Part shown: positions 31,465 through 38,420 of the stretch, one piece after another
Layout of the letters: the number at the start of each line of letters is the position of its first letter
Numbering within the stretch: the first letter of the stretch is position 1
Assembly (NCBI GenBank): GCA_041060555.1
Contig: JBEUDS010000008.1
Strand: one strand, 5' to 3'
Origin: CAUJIW01 sp963205175
GTDB taxonomy: Bacteria; Pseudomonadota; Alphaproteobacteria; Sphingomonadales; Sphingomonadaceae
Length of the DNA: 64,000 nucleotides
Notes under the pieces: generated by a model
What the model was told of the DNA's origin: nothing
What the model saw: the letters and a program-made list of their open reading frames with translations, nothing else
The model's database searches: none
Translations under genes and position numbers: made by a program

Positions 31465-33114
31465 TTACTTGATCTTCGGCAGGGTTTCGAACTGGTGGAA
31501 CGGCGGCGGCGAGGACAGCGTCCACTCCAGCGTGTTGGCGCCTTCACCCCACGGATTGTCACCCGCCTTCTTGCCCGCCAGCAACGTGTAGATGACGTTC
31601 ACGAAGAAGATGGCCACACCGATGATGGTGATGCGGTAGCCCCACGACGACACCATGTTCCAGTACTCGAAGGCGTCCGGATAGTCGGGGATACGACGCG
31701 GCATGCCGTTGAGGCCGAGGAAGTGCTGCGGGAAGAAGATGAGGTTCACGCCAATGAACATCACCCAGAAGTGCAGCTTGCCCAGGAACTCGTTGTACTG
31801 ACGGCCGGACATCTTGCCGATCCAGTAATACCAGCCGGCGAAGATGGCGAACACCGCACCCAGGCTGAGCACGTAGTGGAAGTGCGCGACCACGTAGTAG
31901 GTGTCGTGCAGCGCCACGTCGACGCCGGCATTGGACAGCACCACGCCCGTCACACCGCCGACGGTGAACAGGAAGATGAAGCCGATCGCCCACAGCATCG
32001 GGGTGTTGAAGGTGATGGAGCCGCCCCACATGGTGGCGATCCACGAGAAGATCTTCACGCCGGTCGGCACCGCGATGATCATGGTCGCGGCGGTGAAGTA
32101 GGCCTTGGTGTCGACGTCGAGGCCGGCGGTGTACATGTGGTGGGCCCACACGACGAAGCCGACAAAGCCGATGGCGACCATCGCGTAGGCCATGCCGAGA
32201 TAGCCGAACACCGGCTTCTTCGAGAAGGTCGAGACGATGTGGCTGATGATGCCGAAGGCCGGCAGGATCATGATGTACACTTCGGGGTGGCCGAAGAACC
32301 AGAACAGATGCTGGTAGAGAATCGGGTCGCCGCCACCAGCCGGATCGAAGAACGTGGTACCGAAGTTGCGATCGGTCAGCAGCATGGTGATGGCACCGGC
32401 AAGCACCGGCAACGACAGCAGCAGCAGGAACGCGGTCACCAGCACCGACCACACGAACAGCGGCATCTTGTGCAGGGTCATACCCGGCGCACGCATGTTG
32501 AGAATGGTGGTGATGAAGTTGATGGCGCCGAGAATCGACGAGGCGCCGGCAATGTGGAGGGCGAGAATGCCGTAGTCGGTGGCCGGTCCGGGATGGCCGG
32601 CGGTGGACAGCGGCGGATAGACGGTCCAGCCGCCGCCGAAGCCGAGCTGGCCGGCCGGACCCTCGACGAACATCGAGCAGACCAGCAGGATCAGCGCCGG
32701 CGGCATCAGCCAGAACGAGATGTTGTTCATGCGCGGGAAGGCCATGTCCGGCGCACCGACCATGATCGGCACGAACCAGTTGCCGAAGCCGCCAATGACG
32801 GCCGGCATGACCATGAAGAACACCATGATCAGGCCGTGCGCCGAGATCAGCACGTTCCACAGGTGGTAGGACTGGTCGATGGCGGCCGCCGGGTCCGACG
32901 CACTGGAGAAGGCCGTCAGCACCTGCATGCCGGGCTGCATCAGCTCTTCACGCATCAGGCCCGACATGGCCCCACCGACGATGCCGGCGATGATCGAGAA
33001 GATCAGGTAAAGGGTGCCGATGTCCTTGTGGTTGGTGGACAACAGCCAGCGACGCCAGCCTGTCGGATGGTCGTGGGCGTGGTCGTCATGAGCGTGCGCG
33101 GACGCGTGGGCCAT
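31465..33114 (-). CDS. ctaD: Cytochrome c oxidase subunit I (aa3 type)
   Basis: 549 residues with twelve membrane segments. The active-site motif FGHPEVYIMILPAFG contains the CuB histidine cross-linked to tyrosine in this family; the paired histidines of helix VII (WAHHMYTAGLD) and the heme a3/heme a histidines in DTYYVVAHFHYVLS are present. It reduces O2 to water and pumps protons. It begins with a His/Asp-rich stretch (HASAHAHDDHAHDHPTG). Second gene of the operon, 21 bp after ctaC. Confidence 0.97.
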   Translation of the reverse strand: MAHASAHAHDDHAHDHPTGWRRWLLSTNHKDIGTLYLIFSIIAGIVGGAMSGLMREELMQPGMQVLTAFSSASDPAAAIDQSYHLWNVLISAHGLIMVFFMVMPAVIGGFGNWFVPIMVGAPDMAFPRMNNISFWLMPPALILLVCSMFVEGPAGQLGFGGGWTVYPPLSTAGHPGPATDYGILALHIAGASSILGAINFITTILNMRAPGMTLHKMPLFVWSVLVTAFLLLLSLPVLAGAITMLLTDRNFGTTFFDPAGGGDPILYQHLFWFFGHPEVYIMILPAFGIISHIVSTFSKKPVFGYLGMAYAMVAIGFVGFVVWAHHMYTAGLDVDTKAYFTAATMIIAVPTGVKIFSWIATMWGGSITFNTPMLWAIGFIFLFTVGGVTGVVLSNAGVDVALHDTYYVVAHFHYVLSLGAVFAIFAGWYYWIGKMSGRQYNEFLGKLHFWVMFIGVNLIFFPQHFLGLNGMPRRIPDYPDAFEYWNMVSSWGYRITIIGVAIFFVNVIYTLLAGKKAGDNPWGEGANTLEWTLSSPPPFHQFETLPKIK

Positions 33115-33135
33115 GGTGAACTCCCTGTCTCGAAC

Positions 33136-33993
33136 TTACTGCCGCACGATGACGTCGCCCGCGACGTCGGCTTGCGCATACTGGTTGGCGGGCGGCACGG
33201 CGGCGAACTTGGTCTTCGCCTCCGCCACCCAGGCGTCGAACTTGGCCGGCTCCATCGCCTCGATCATGATCGGCATGAAGCCGTGGCGGATGCCGCACAG
33301 CTCGGAGCACTGGCCATAATAGATGCCCGGCTTTTCGACGTTGAACCACGATTCGTTCACCCGGCCCGGCACCGCGTCCATCTTGAGGAAGAACGCGGGG
33401 ATGGCGAAGGAGTGCAGCACGTCGGCCGAAGTGATGAGCAGCTTCACGGTCTTGCCGGTGGGCACGACAATGCGATTGTCGACACCCAGCAGACGCGGCA
33501 GCTGCTCCTTGGCGGCCTCCTCGTCGGTCAGCATGATGGAATCGAAGGCAATGCCGTCCTGGTCGGGATACTCATAGGACCAGTACCACTGATGCCCGGT
33601 CACCTTGATGGTGAGGTCGGTCTTGGGCGGGCTGTACTCGGCATAGAGCAGGCGGAACGACGGCACCGCGATCGCCACCAGGATCAGCACCGGGGCCACG
33701 GTCCAGACCACCTCCAGCAGGGTGTTGTGCGAAGTCTTGGACGGCTCCGGGTTGGCACCGGCGCGGAAGCGCACCACGATGTAAACCAGCAGCGCCAGCA
33801 CGAAGAGGGTGATGGCGACGATGATCGGCGTCAGCCAGTCATGGTACATCCAGTAGCCGAACCGCGCGAGTTCGGTGGCGGGCTCCTGCATGCCCAGGGC
33901 CTCGGGTGTCGGCTGGCCGGCGGACGCGGCGCCCGACGCGAAAACAGCCGCGCCTGCGACCAAAGTCGATAGCAGTGATTTGATCTTCCTCAT
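33136..33993 (-). CDS. ctaC: Cytochrome c oxidase subunit II
   Basis: 285 residues from ATG 33993 (GGGGAAACC just upstream); the signal peptide spans about 1-25. Two membrane segments follow (about 53-75 and 95-115), then the periplasmic CuA domain with VLHSFAIPAF, the aromatic patch GHQWYWSYEYPD and the CuA ligands in GQCSELCGIRHGFM. It accepts electrons from cytochrome c. First gene of the ctaC-ctaD-ctaB-ctaG-ctaE-DUF983-SURF1 operon, read from a promoter at 34043-34071. Confidence 0.96.
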   Translation of the reverse strand: MRKIKSLLSTLVAGAAVFASGAASAGQPTPEALGMQEPATELARFGYWMYHDWLTPIIVAITLFVLALLVYIVVRFRAGANPEPSKTSHNTLLEVVWTVAPVLILVAIAVPSFRLLYAEYSPPKTDLTIKVTGHQWYWSYEYPDQDGIAFDSIMLTDEEAAKEQLPRLLGVDNRIVVPTGKTVKLLITSADVLHSFAIPAFFLKMDAVPGRVNESWFNVEKPGIYYGQCSELCGIRHGFMPIMIEAMEPAKFDAWVAEAKTKFAAVPPANQYAQADVAGDVIVRQ

Positions 33994-34042
33994 GGTTTCC
34001 CCGCTATTTCCAGCCGACAATGCTGCGGCCCCATTCGGCCGC

Positions 34043-34071
34043 GTTATAAGCGCGCACCTCAAGCTCGACAA
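34043..34071 (-). promoter_or_regulatory. Promoter of the aa3 oxidase operon
   Basis: On the minus strand TTGTCG (34066-34071) and TATAAC (34043-34048) are 17 bp apart, giving a start near 34036 and a leader of about 43 nt before ctaC. It lies in the 122-bp gap after the crotonase gene. Confidence 0.62.
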
Positions 34072-34115
34072 GCGGCCACTGTGCCGCAGCCGGGCGTTTT
34101 TATGCAGTCGCGCTA

Positions 34116-34928
34116 CTATTCAAGCAAGTCCTTGAAGTCTGCTGTCTTTTTTGCCAACGCAGCTGTTACGGCGACATTCAGATCGTCACCGATGAGCATG
34201 CCGGCGTTCCATGTGGCCACATAGTCGAGCCCATCCTCGATCGAGTGACCGCGGCCATAGTCGAGCACGCGCTTGATTCCGGTGATCGCCACCGGCGACT
34301 TGCCGGCGATCTCGCGCGCCAGTGCGAAGGCCTGCTCCAGCGCCGCCTCGGGCGTGTCGGCGACCCGGTTGAGGAACCCCCATTGGCGGGCTTCCTCGGC
34401 GGTGAACCGCCGGCCGGTATAGGCGAGTTCACGCACCAGCCCCTGCGGCAGCAGATAGGGCAGACGCTGCAGCGTGCCGACATCGGCGACGATGCCGACG
34501 TTGATCTCCTGGACGGTGAAATAGCAGTCGGCGGTGCCGACCCGCATGTCGCAGGCCGTGACGAGATCGACGCCGCCGCCGATGCAGCCACCCTGCACGA
34601 CGGCGATCACCGGCACCCGGCAGCGGTCGACCACCGACATGGTCTCCTGCATCCGGAGAATCTTGCGGCGCAGCTTCTCCCGCGCCCGCGCCGGATCGTC
34701 GGAGGCCGGCCGCAGCGACGTGGAGGCCATGGCGAGATCGAGACCGGCGGTGAAATGCCGGCCGGTGGAGGACAGCACCACCGCCCGGACATCGGGACGG
34801 GCGTCAATGGCCTCGAACACCTCGATCATCTCGGTCCAGAACGCCGCGACCATGGTGTTGAGCTGTTCGCCACGGATCATCCGCACATGGGCGATGCCGT
34901 CGGCGATAGCGAGATCCAGCGTTTCCAT
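34116..34928 (-). CDS. Crotonase-family protein, delta3,5-delta2,4-dienoyl-CoA isomerase-like (ECH1)
   Basis: 270 residues. The oxyanion-hole segments (RHFTAGLDLAMAS at about 57-69 and GGCIGGGVDLVTACDMR at about 113-129) are intact. The three acidic residues of eukaryotic ECH1 have counterparts: Asp in GGGVDL, Glu in TVQEINVG and Asp in IVADVGTLQRLP, the last string being almost diagnostic. It would shift conjugated double bases during oxidation of unsaturated fatty acids. It is followed by the oxidase promoter and has no beta-oxidation neighbours here. Confidence 0.85.
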   Translation of the reverse strand: METLDLAIADGIAHVRMIRGEQLNTMVAAFWTEMIEVFEAIDARPDVRAVVLSSTGRHFTAGLDLAMASTSLRPASDDPARAREKLRRKILRMQETMSVVDRCRVPVIAVVQGGCIGGGVDLVTACDMRVGTADCYFTVQEINVGIVADVGTLQRLPYLLPQGLVRELAYTGRRFTAEEARQWGFLNRVADTPEAALEQAFALAREIAGKSPVAITGIKRVLDYGRGHSIEDGLDYVATWNAGMLIGDDLNVAVTAALAKKTADFKDLLE

Positions 34929-34958
34929 TCCATCCTCCCGTTAGTGTCGGTCCGTCGG

Positions 34959-34987
34959 TTGTCTTGTCCGTCCGGAACGTGTTTATG
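34959..34987 (+). promoter_or_regulatory. Possible promoter of the [2Fe-2S] protein gene
   Basis: TTGTCT (34959-34964) and TTTATG (34982-34987) are 17 bp apart, 24 bp upstream of the ATG at 35011. The -10 is weak. Confidence 0.35.
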
Positions 34988-35010
34988 GTCCTTATCGCAA
35001 CGAGGTATCC

Positions 35011-35547
35011 ATGACCAAGATTGTCGTGACCAAGATTGTCCTCAACGGTCAGCCGGTGGCGTTCGACGTGCCGCCGGACATGCCGCTGCTGTGGGTGCTG
35101 CGCGACATCGCCAACCTGACCGGCACCAAGTTCGGCTGTGGCGCCGGCCTGTGCGGCGCCTGCACGGTGCATGTCGATGGCGAAGCGGTCCGGGCCTGCC
35201 AGGTGCCGATCGGCGACATCAATGATGCCACGGTCGTCACCATCGAGGGCCTGTCGCCCGACCGTGATCACCCGGTGCAACAGGCCTGGCTGGAACTGCA
35301 GGTGCCGCAGTGCGGTTACTGCCAGCCCGGCATGATCATGGCCGCCACCGCGTTGCTGCACGCCAGGCCGGAGCCCACCGACGCCGACATCGCCGAGACC
35401 ATGACCAATCTGTGCCGCTGTGGCACCTACCCCAGGGTCCGCCAGGCGATCCTGCGGGCAGCGCAGCTGGCGCGCCAGTCGGCGCTCAAGGCGCTCAGCG
35501 AGATCGAGGCCGAACAGGCCCAGCCGGCGACGCCCGCCGAACCCTGA
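35011..35547 (+). CDS. [2Fe-2S] subunit of the xanthine dehydrogenase family (IorA/CoxS-like), orphan
   Basis: 178 residues. An N-terminal plant-type ferredoxin domain holds one cluster (FGCGAGLCGACTVHVDG, about 41-57, with a further Cys at about 70), and the C-terminal all-alpha domain holds the second (CGYCQPGMIMAA about 108-119 and NLCRCGTYPRVR about 138-149). Such subunits pass electrons from a molybdopterin subunit. No molybdopterin or FAD subunit gene is adjacent on either side, which is unusual. A 25-residue Gln/Ala/Glu tail follows. It converges with the nitronate monooxygenase gene. Confidence 0.9.
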   Translation: MTKIVVTKIVLNGQPVAFDVPPDMPLLWVLRDIANLTGTKFGCGAGLCGACTVHVDGEAVRACQVPIGDINDATVVTIEGLSPDRDHPVQQAWLELQVPQCGYCQPGMIMAATALLHARPEPTDADIAETMTNLCRCGTYPRVRQAILRAAQLARQSALKALSEIEAEQAQPATPAEP

Positions 35548-35561
35548 GGCGCGCCGCCGCG

Positions 35562-36527
35562 TCAGCGCACGAATCGCGGCAGGTCGCCGATGACCGCCCG
35601 GGCTTGCGCCACCGTGCGCTCGACGATTTCCCGGCACGACAGGATGTCGCTGATCGCGCCGCCGCCCTGGCCGGCAGGCAGGCACTGGTGGTCAGCGTCC
35701 ACCCCCTCGACAATCCCGGCGATCGGCCCCAGACGGTTGAGCTGGACCGACTCCATGACCTGGAGCGGGAATTTCTTGATTTCGGCATCACGCCCCTCCC
35801 ATTGGCGGGTCGTGTCGTTGACCAGCGCCCGCAGGGTCTTGCCGGTAAATACCCGGCTGATGGTGGTATCCTCGTCGCGCATGGCAACGATGCGTTCCTT
35901 GTAGACCTGGGCCGCGTGCGCCTCGTGCGAGGCGATGAAGCGGGTGCCCATCCATACCCCCTGGCAGCCCATCGCCAGCGCCGCCACCAGGCCGCGACCG
36001 TCGACGACGCCACCGGCGGCAATGACGGGAATCGACACCGCGTCCACCGTCTGCGGCCACAGGGCGATGGAGGCGACCTTGCCGGTGTGGCCGCCACCCT
36101 CGGTGCCCTGCATGATCACCGCGTCGCAACCGGCCTCCGCCGCCTTCACGGCATGACCCACCGTGCCGCACATGCTCATCACCAGCACGTTGGCGGCCTT
36201 GAGCTTCTCGATGATGGCGGTGGGCACCCCCAGTCCGGCGATGAACGCCCGGGCGCCGCCGGCGATGATGACATCCACCGAGGCGGTCAGGCTCTCCGGC
36301 TGGGCCGCCAGCAGGTCGACGCCGAACGGCCTGTCGGTGAGCGTCCGCACCTCGGCCATCTGGCGCTCGATCTCGGCGGGCGGCAGGCCCGCCATGCCCA
36401 GCGTGCCGAAACCGCCGGCCTCGCTGACCGCCGCGCAGACCCCGGCATAGGACACGCCGCCCATACCGGCCAGCAGTACCGGATGCTCGATACCCAGCAG
36501 ATCGCAGATTGGCGTGTGCAGTCCCAT
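35562..36527 (-). CDS. Nitronate monooxygenase (2-nitropropane dioxygenase family)
   Basis: 321 residues from ATG 36527, with GGGGGATG just upstream. The FMN-binding TIM barrel is complete: TPICDLLGIEHPVLLAGMGG (about 5-24), GCDAVIMQGTEGGGHTGK (about 134-151) with the histidine of the class I active site, and IPVIAAGGVVDGRGLVAAL. It oxidises alkyl nitronates such as propionate-3-nitronate, or a related substrate. The gene lies 14 bp from the convergent [2Fe-2S] gene. A TGCGTA-N7-TACGCA palindrome is just upstream. Confidence 0.9.
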   Translation of the reverse strand: MGLHTPICDLLGIEHPVLLAGMGGVSYAGVCAAVSEAGGFGTLGMAGLPPAEIERQMAEVRTLTDRPFGVDLLAAQPESLTASVDVIIAGGARAFIAGLGVPTAIIEKLKAANVLVMSMCGTVGHAVKAAEAGCDAVIMQGTEGGGHTGKVASIALWPQTVDAVSIPVIAAGGVVDGRGLVAALAMGCQGVWMGTRFIASHEAHAAQVYKERIVAMRDEDTTISRVFTGKTLRALVNDTTRQWEGRDAEIKKFPLQVMESVQLNRLGPIAGIVEGVDADHQCLPAGQGGGAISDILSCREIVERTVAQARAVIGDLPRFVR

Positions 36528-36541
36528 GTCATCCCCCGTTT

Positions 36542-36560
36542 TGCGTATTTGATCTACGCA
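36542..36560. promoter_or_regulatory. Palindrome upstream of the nitronate monooxygenase gene
   Basis: TGCGTA (36542-36547) and TACGCA (36555-36560) are perfect inverted arms with a 7-base spacer, 15 bp upstream of the start codon, overlapping a weak minus-strand -10-like TATGCG. It may be an operator. The same 160-bp gap has a run of nine Gs (36595-36603) and the small hairpin GTTGC/GCAAC. Confidence 0.35.
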
Positions 36561-36689
36561 TAAATCGGCGGCGCCGAAGATCAAGCCGGCCGTCGGGGGG
36601 GGGCAGACGTTGCTTGCGCGCAACAACGACATTTGCTCAAAGTCGGGCGGCTGGATGGACGTCGCTGGCGTCGCACGCAACGGGTCGGA

Positions 36690-37478
36690 ATGGTGACGAA
36701 CCGGGAACAGCAGCAGAATCAGGAAACGGCATCCGCGCCGGCCCCCAGCCGGCAGGCCGTCGTGACAACGCTGTCGCTGGGCCTGGCCGTGGCGACATTG
36801 ACCGGCTGCGGGCTGCTGACCTATCGCTTCGCCGGGAGCGTGCCCGCGCGTGACCTGTTTGCCGCCAGTGCCTGGATCGGCGGGCTGGCGTTGCTGCTGT
36901 GGCTGGCGGCCTTGCGGCGGGCCGACCGGCGCCGGCGTGCCATGCGCCCGAAGGCCGGCAGCGTCTCCCTGCTGTTCGTCGCCTCGATGATCTCGGTCGG
37001 CGGGCTCGTGCTGGCGTTCGCGCTTGGTCCAGCATCCCCGGCTTTCCGCCTGCACTGGCCGCTCCAGATCCTGCTGCTGGCGGTGACTCTGGCGGCCTTG
37101 CGCCGCGGCGTGACCCGCGACGACATGGCGCCCGCCGCCACAACTCTCCGGCAGGGCGACATCCTGCTCGCCCGACTGGCGGCGCTGGCCGACAATGCCT
37201 CGCTGACCGGGCAGCCCCCGCTGTCCCCCGCGGCGCGCGTCCGGGCGGCACTTGGCTGGTGGGAGGAAGAACTGCGCGCCGTGCTCGACGGCGAGCCGTC
37301 ACCGCGCCCCGACGCCGCACTGAGTCGGCTGCTCAACAGCGCCGCCGATGATATCGCCACCATCGAGGCCGCGCTTGCCAGTCACGAGCCGACCACCGGC
37401 GCGATGGTCGACATCGAGCGGCGGGTGCTGGGCGCCACCCATCGGACCGGCCGACTGCGACGCCGGCGACGACACTGA
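36690..37478 (+). CDS. Hypothetical inner-membrane protein
   Basis: 262 residues from ATG 36690 (a further in-frame ATG at 36633 has no better support). Four hydrophobic segments lie at about 23-43, 56-74, 92-112 and 118-133. After these comes a soluble C-terminal region of about 125 residues, with LARLAALADNASLTGQPPLS and WWEEELRAVLDGE, ending in an Arg-rich tail (RRRRRH). I do not recognise a family. The amino-acid composition and GC pattern agree with neighbouring genes, so it looks like a real coding region. Confidence 0.6.
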   Translation: MVTNREQQQNQETASAPAPSRQAVVTTLSLGLAVATLTGCGLLTYRFAGSVPARDLFAASAWIGGLALLLWLAALRRADRRRRAMRPKAGSVSLLFVASMISVGGLVLAFALGPASPAFRLHWPLQILLLAVTLAALRRGVTRDDMAPAATTLRQGDILLARLAALADNASLTGQPPLSPAARVRAALGWWEEELRAVLDGEPSPRPDAALSRLLNSAADDIATIEAALASHEPTTGAMVDIERRVLGATHRTGRLRRRRRH

Positions 37479-37540
37479 GGCGACGACACTGACAGGGCAT
37501 CGCCGGGGCCGCGCGATAGCGCCGGACACCGCCTGGCCAG

Positions 37541-37569
37541 TTGACACTCATTCTTAGTAACGCTATGAA
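37541..37569 (+). promoter_or_regulatory. Promoter of bfd
   Basis: TTGACA (37541-37546), a perfect -35, and TATGAA (37564-37569) are separated by exactly 17 bp. The start would fall near 37576, giving a leader of about 28 nt. Confidence 0.72.
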
Positions 37570-37573
37570 TTGC

Positions 37574-37592
37574 GCGATTGAGATTCAGTCGC
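37574..37592. promoter_or_regulatory. 19-bp imperfect palindrome at the bfd start site
   Basis: GCGATTGA-GAT-TCAGTCGC is an 8-3-8 inverted repeat with one mismatch, placed directly over the expected transcription start of bfd. Its length and place suit an iron-responsive repressor, but the sequence does not match the classical Fur box. Confidence 0.4.
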
Positions 37593-37603
37593 GGGTGTCC
37601 TGT

Positions 37604-37801
37604 ATGTACGTCTGCCTTTGCAATGGATTGCGGGAAGCCGATGTCCGCACGGCGGCACGTCTCAGTGGCGAGACCCGCCCGGCCGCCGTTTACGCCCACC
37701 TCGGTTGCGCGTTCGAGTGCGGCTGCTGCGCCAGCTTCGCCCGCAACATCATCGAAGACAGCCACGCCGAAGGCTGCGAGACCGTCTGGGCCGCGGAGTA
37801 A
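37604..37801 (+). CDS. bfd: Bacterioferritin-associated ferredoxin
   Basis: 65 residues from ATG 37604, which puts the cluster ligands at the canonical places: Cys4 and Cys6 in VCLCNG, and Cys39 and Cys42 in ECGCC. Bfd binds one [2Fe-2S] cluster and donates electrons to bacterioferritin heme to release stored iron. It lies 120 bp upstream of bfr but has its own promoter. The frame is open upstream to 37541, but that part is promoter. Confidence 0.93.
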   Translation: MYVCLCNGLREADVRTAARLSGETRPAAVYAHLGCAFECGCCASFARNIIEDSHAEGCETVWAAE

Positions 37802-37845
37802 CCCCTGCCGCCGGACGCGGCGGTATCCAGGACAGTTCCATCACG

Positions 37846-37895
37846 TTGCGATGATCGCAATGTGCTTGGGAATCTTGCGCTTTTGATGCTATCCT
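37846..37895 (+). promoter_or_regulatory. Operator-like palindrome and promoter of bfr
   Basis: A perfect 7-1-7 inverted repeat TTGCGAT-G-ATCGCAA (37846-37860) lies five bases upstream of a promoter-like pair TTGGGA (37866-37871) and TATCCT (37890-37895) with 18-bp spacing. The 7-1-7 layout is that of Fur-family sites, though the sequence is not the E. coli Fur box. Confidence 0.45.
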
Positions 37896-37928
37896 CGGCT
37901 TCATCATAACCGTTGTCAGGAGGTGGCC

Positions 37929-38408
37929 GTGAAGGGCGATTCCGAGGTCATCAAGCACCTTAACAAGATTCTCAAAAACGAACTGACGGCCATCAATCAG
38001 TACTTCCTGCACGCGCGAATGCTGGAGAACTGGGGCCTCGACCGGCTCGGCAAATATGAATACGGCGAATCCATCGACGAGATGAAGCACGCCGATGCGC
38101 TGACCAAGCGGATCCTGTTCCTGGAGGGTGTGCCGGGCATGCAGTCGCTCAACCGGCTGCGCATCGGTGAAACGGTGACGGAACTGCTGGAATGCGACCT
38201 GGCGCTGGAAATGGAGGCGATGCCCGACCTCAAGGCGGCGATCGCCCATTGCGAGGCGGTGCAGGACTACATCAGCCGCGAGCTGCTGGAAGACATCCTG
38301 GAGTCCGAGGAAGAACATGTCGATTTCATCGAGACCCAGCTGGCGCTGATCAAGGCCGTCGGCCTGGAAAATTACCTGCAATCGCAGATGAAGCCGCTTG
38401 AGGCCTGA
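37929..38408 (+). CDS. bfr: Bacterioferritin
   Basis: 159 residues from GTG 37929, fixed by AGGAGG five bases upstream and by residue numbering: the ferroxidase ligands fall exactly at Glu18, Glu51, His54, Glu94, Glu127 and His130, and the heme ligand at Met52, as in E. coli Bfr. It forms a 24-subunit shell that oxidises Fe(II) and stores iron. With bfd just upstream it makes a storage/release pair. It converges with the sensor kinase gene, leaving only 12 bp. Confidence 0.95.
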   Translation: MKGDSEVIKHLNKILKNELTAINQYFLHARMLENWGLDRLGKYEYGESIDEMKHADALTKRILFLEGVPGMQSLNRLRIGETVTELLECDLALEMEAMPDLKAAIAHCEAVQDYISRELLEDILESEEEHVDFIETQLALIKAVGLENYLQSQMKPLEA

Positions 38409-38420
38409 GGTGGCGCCGGA

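Noticed and set aside
30835..33972. A plus-strand open frame of 1045 codons opposite ctaB, ctaD and ctaC.
   Set aside because: Antisense shadow of the oxidase operon with His/Arg/Gln-rich, repeat-like composition; no domain is recognisable.
36595..36603. Run of nine G as a phase-variation tract.
   Set aside because: It lies outside coding sequence and away from recognisable -10/-35 spacing; in GC-rich DNA a G9 run alone is weak evidence.
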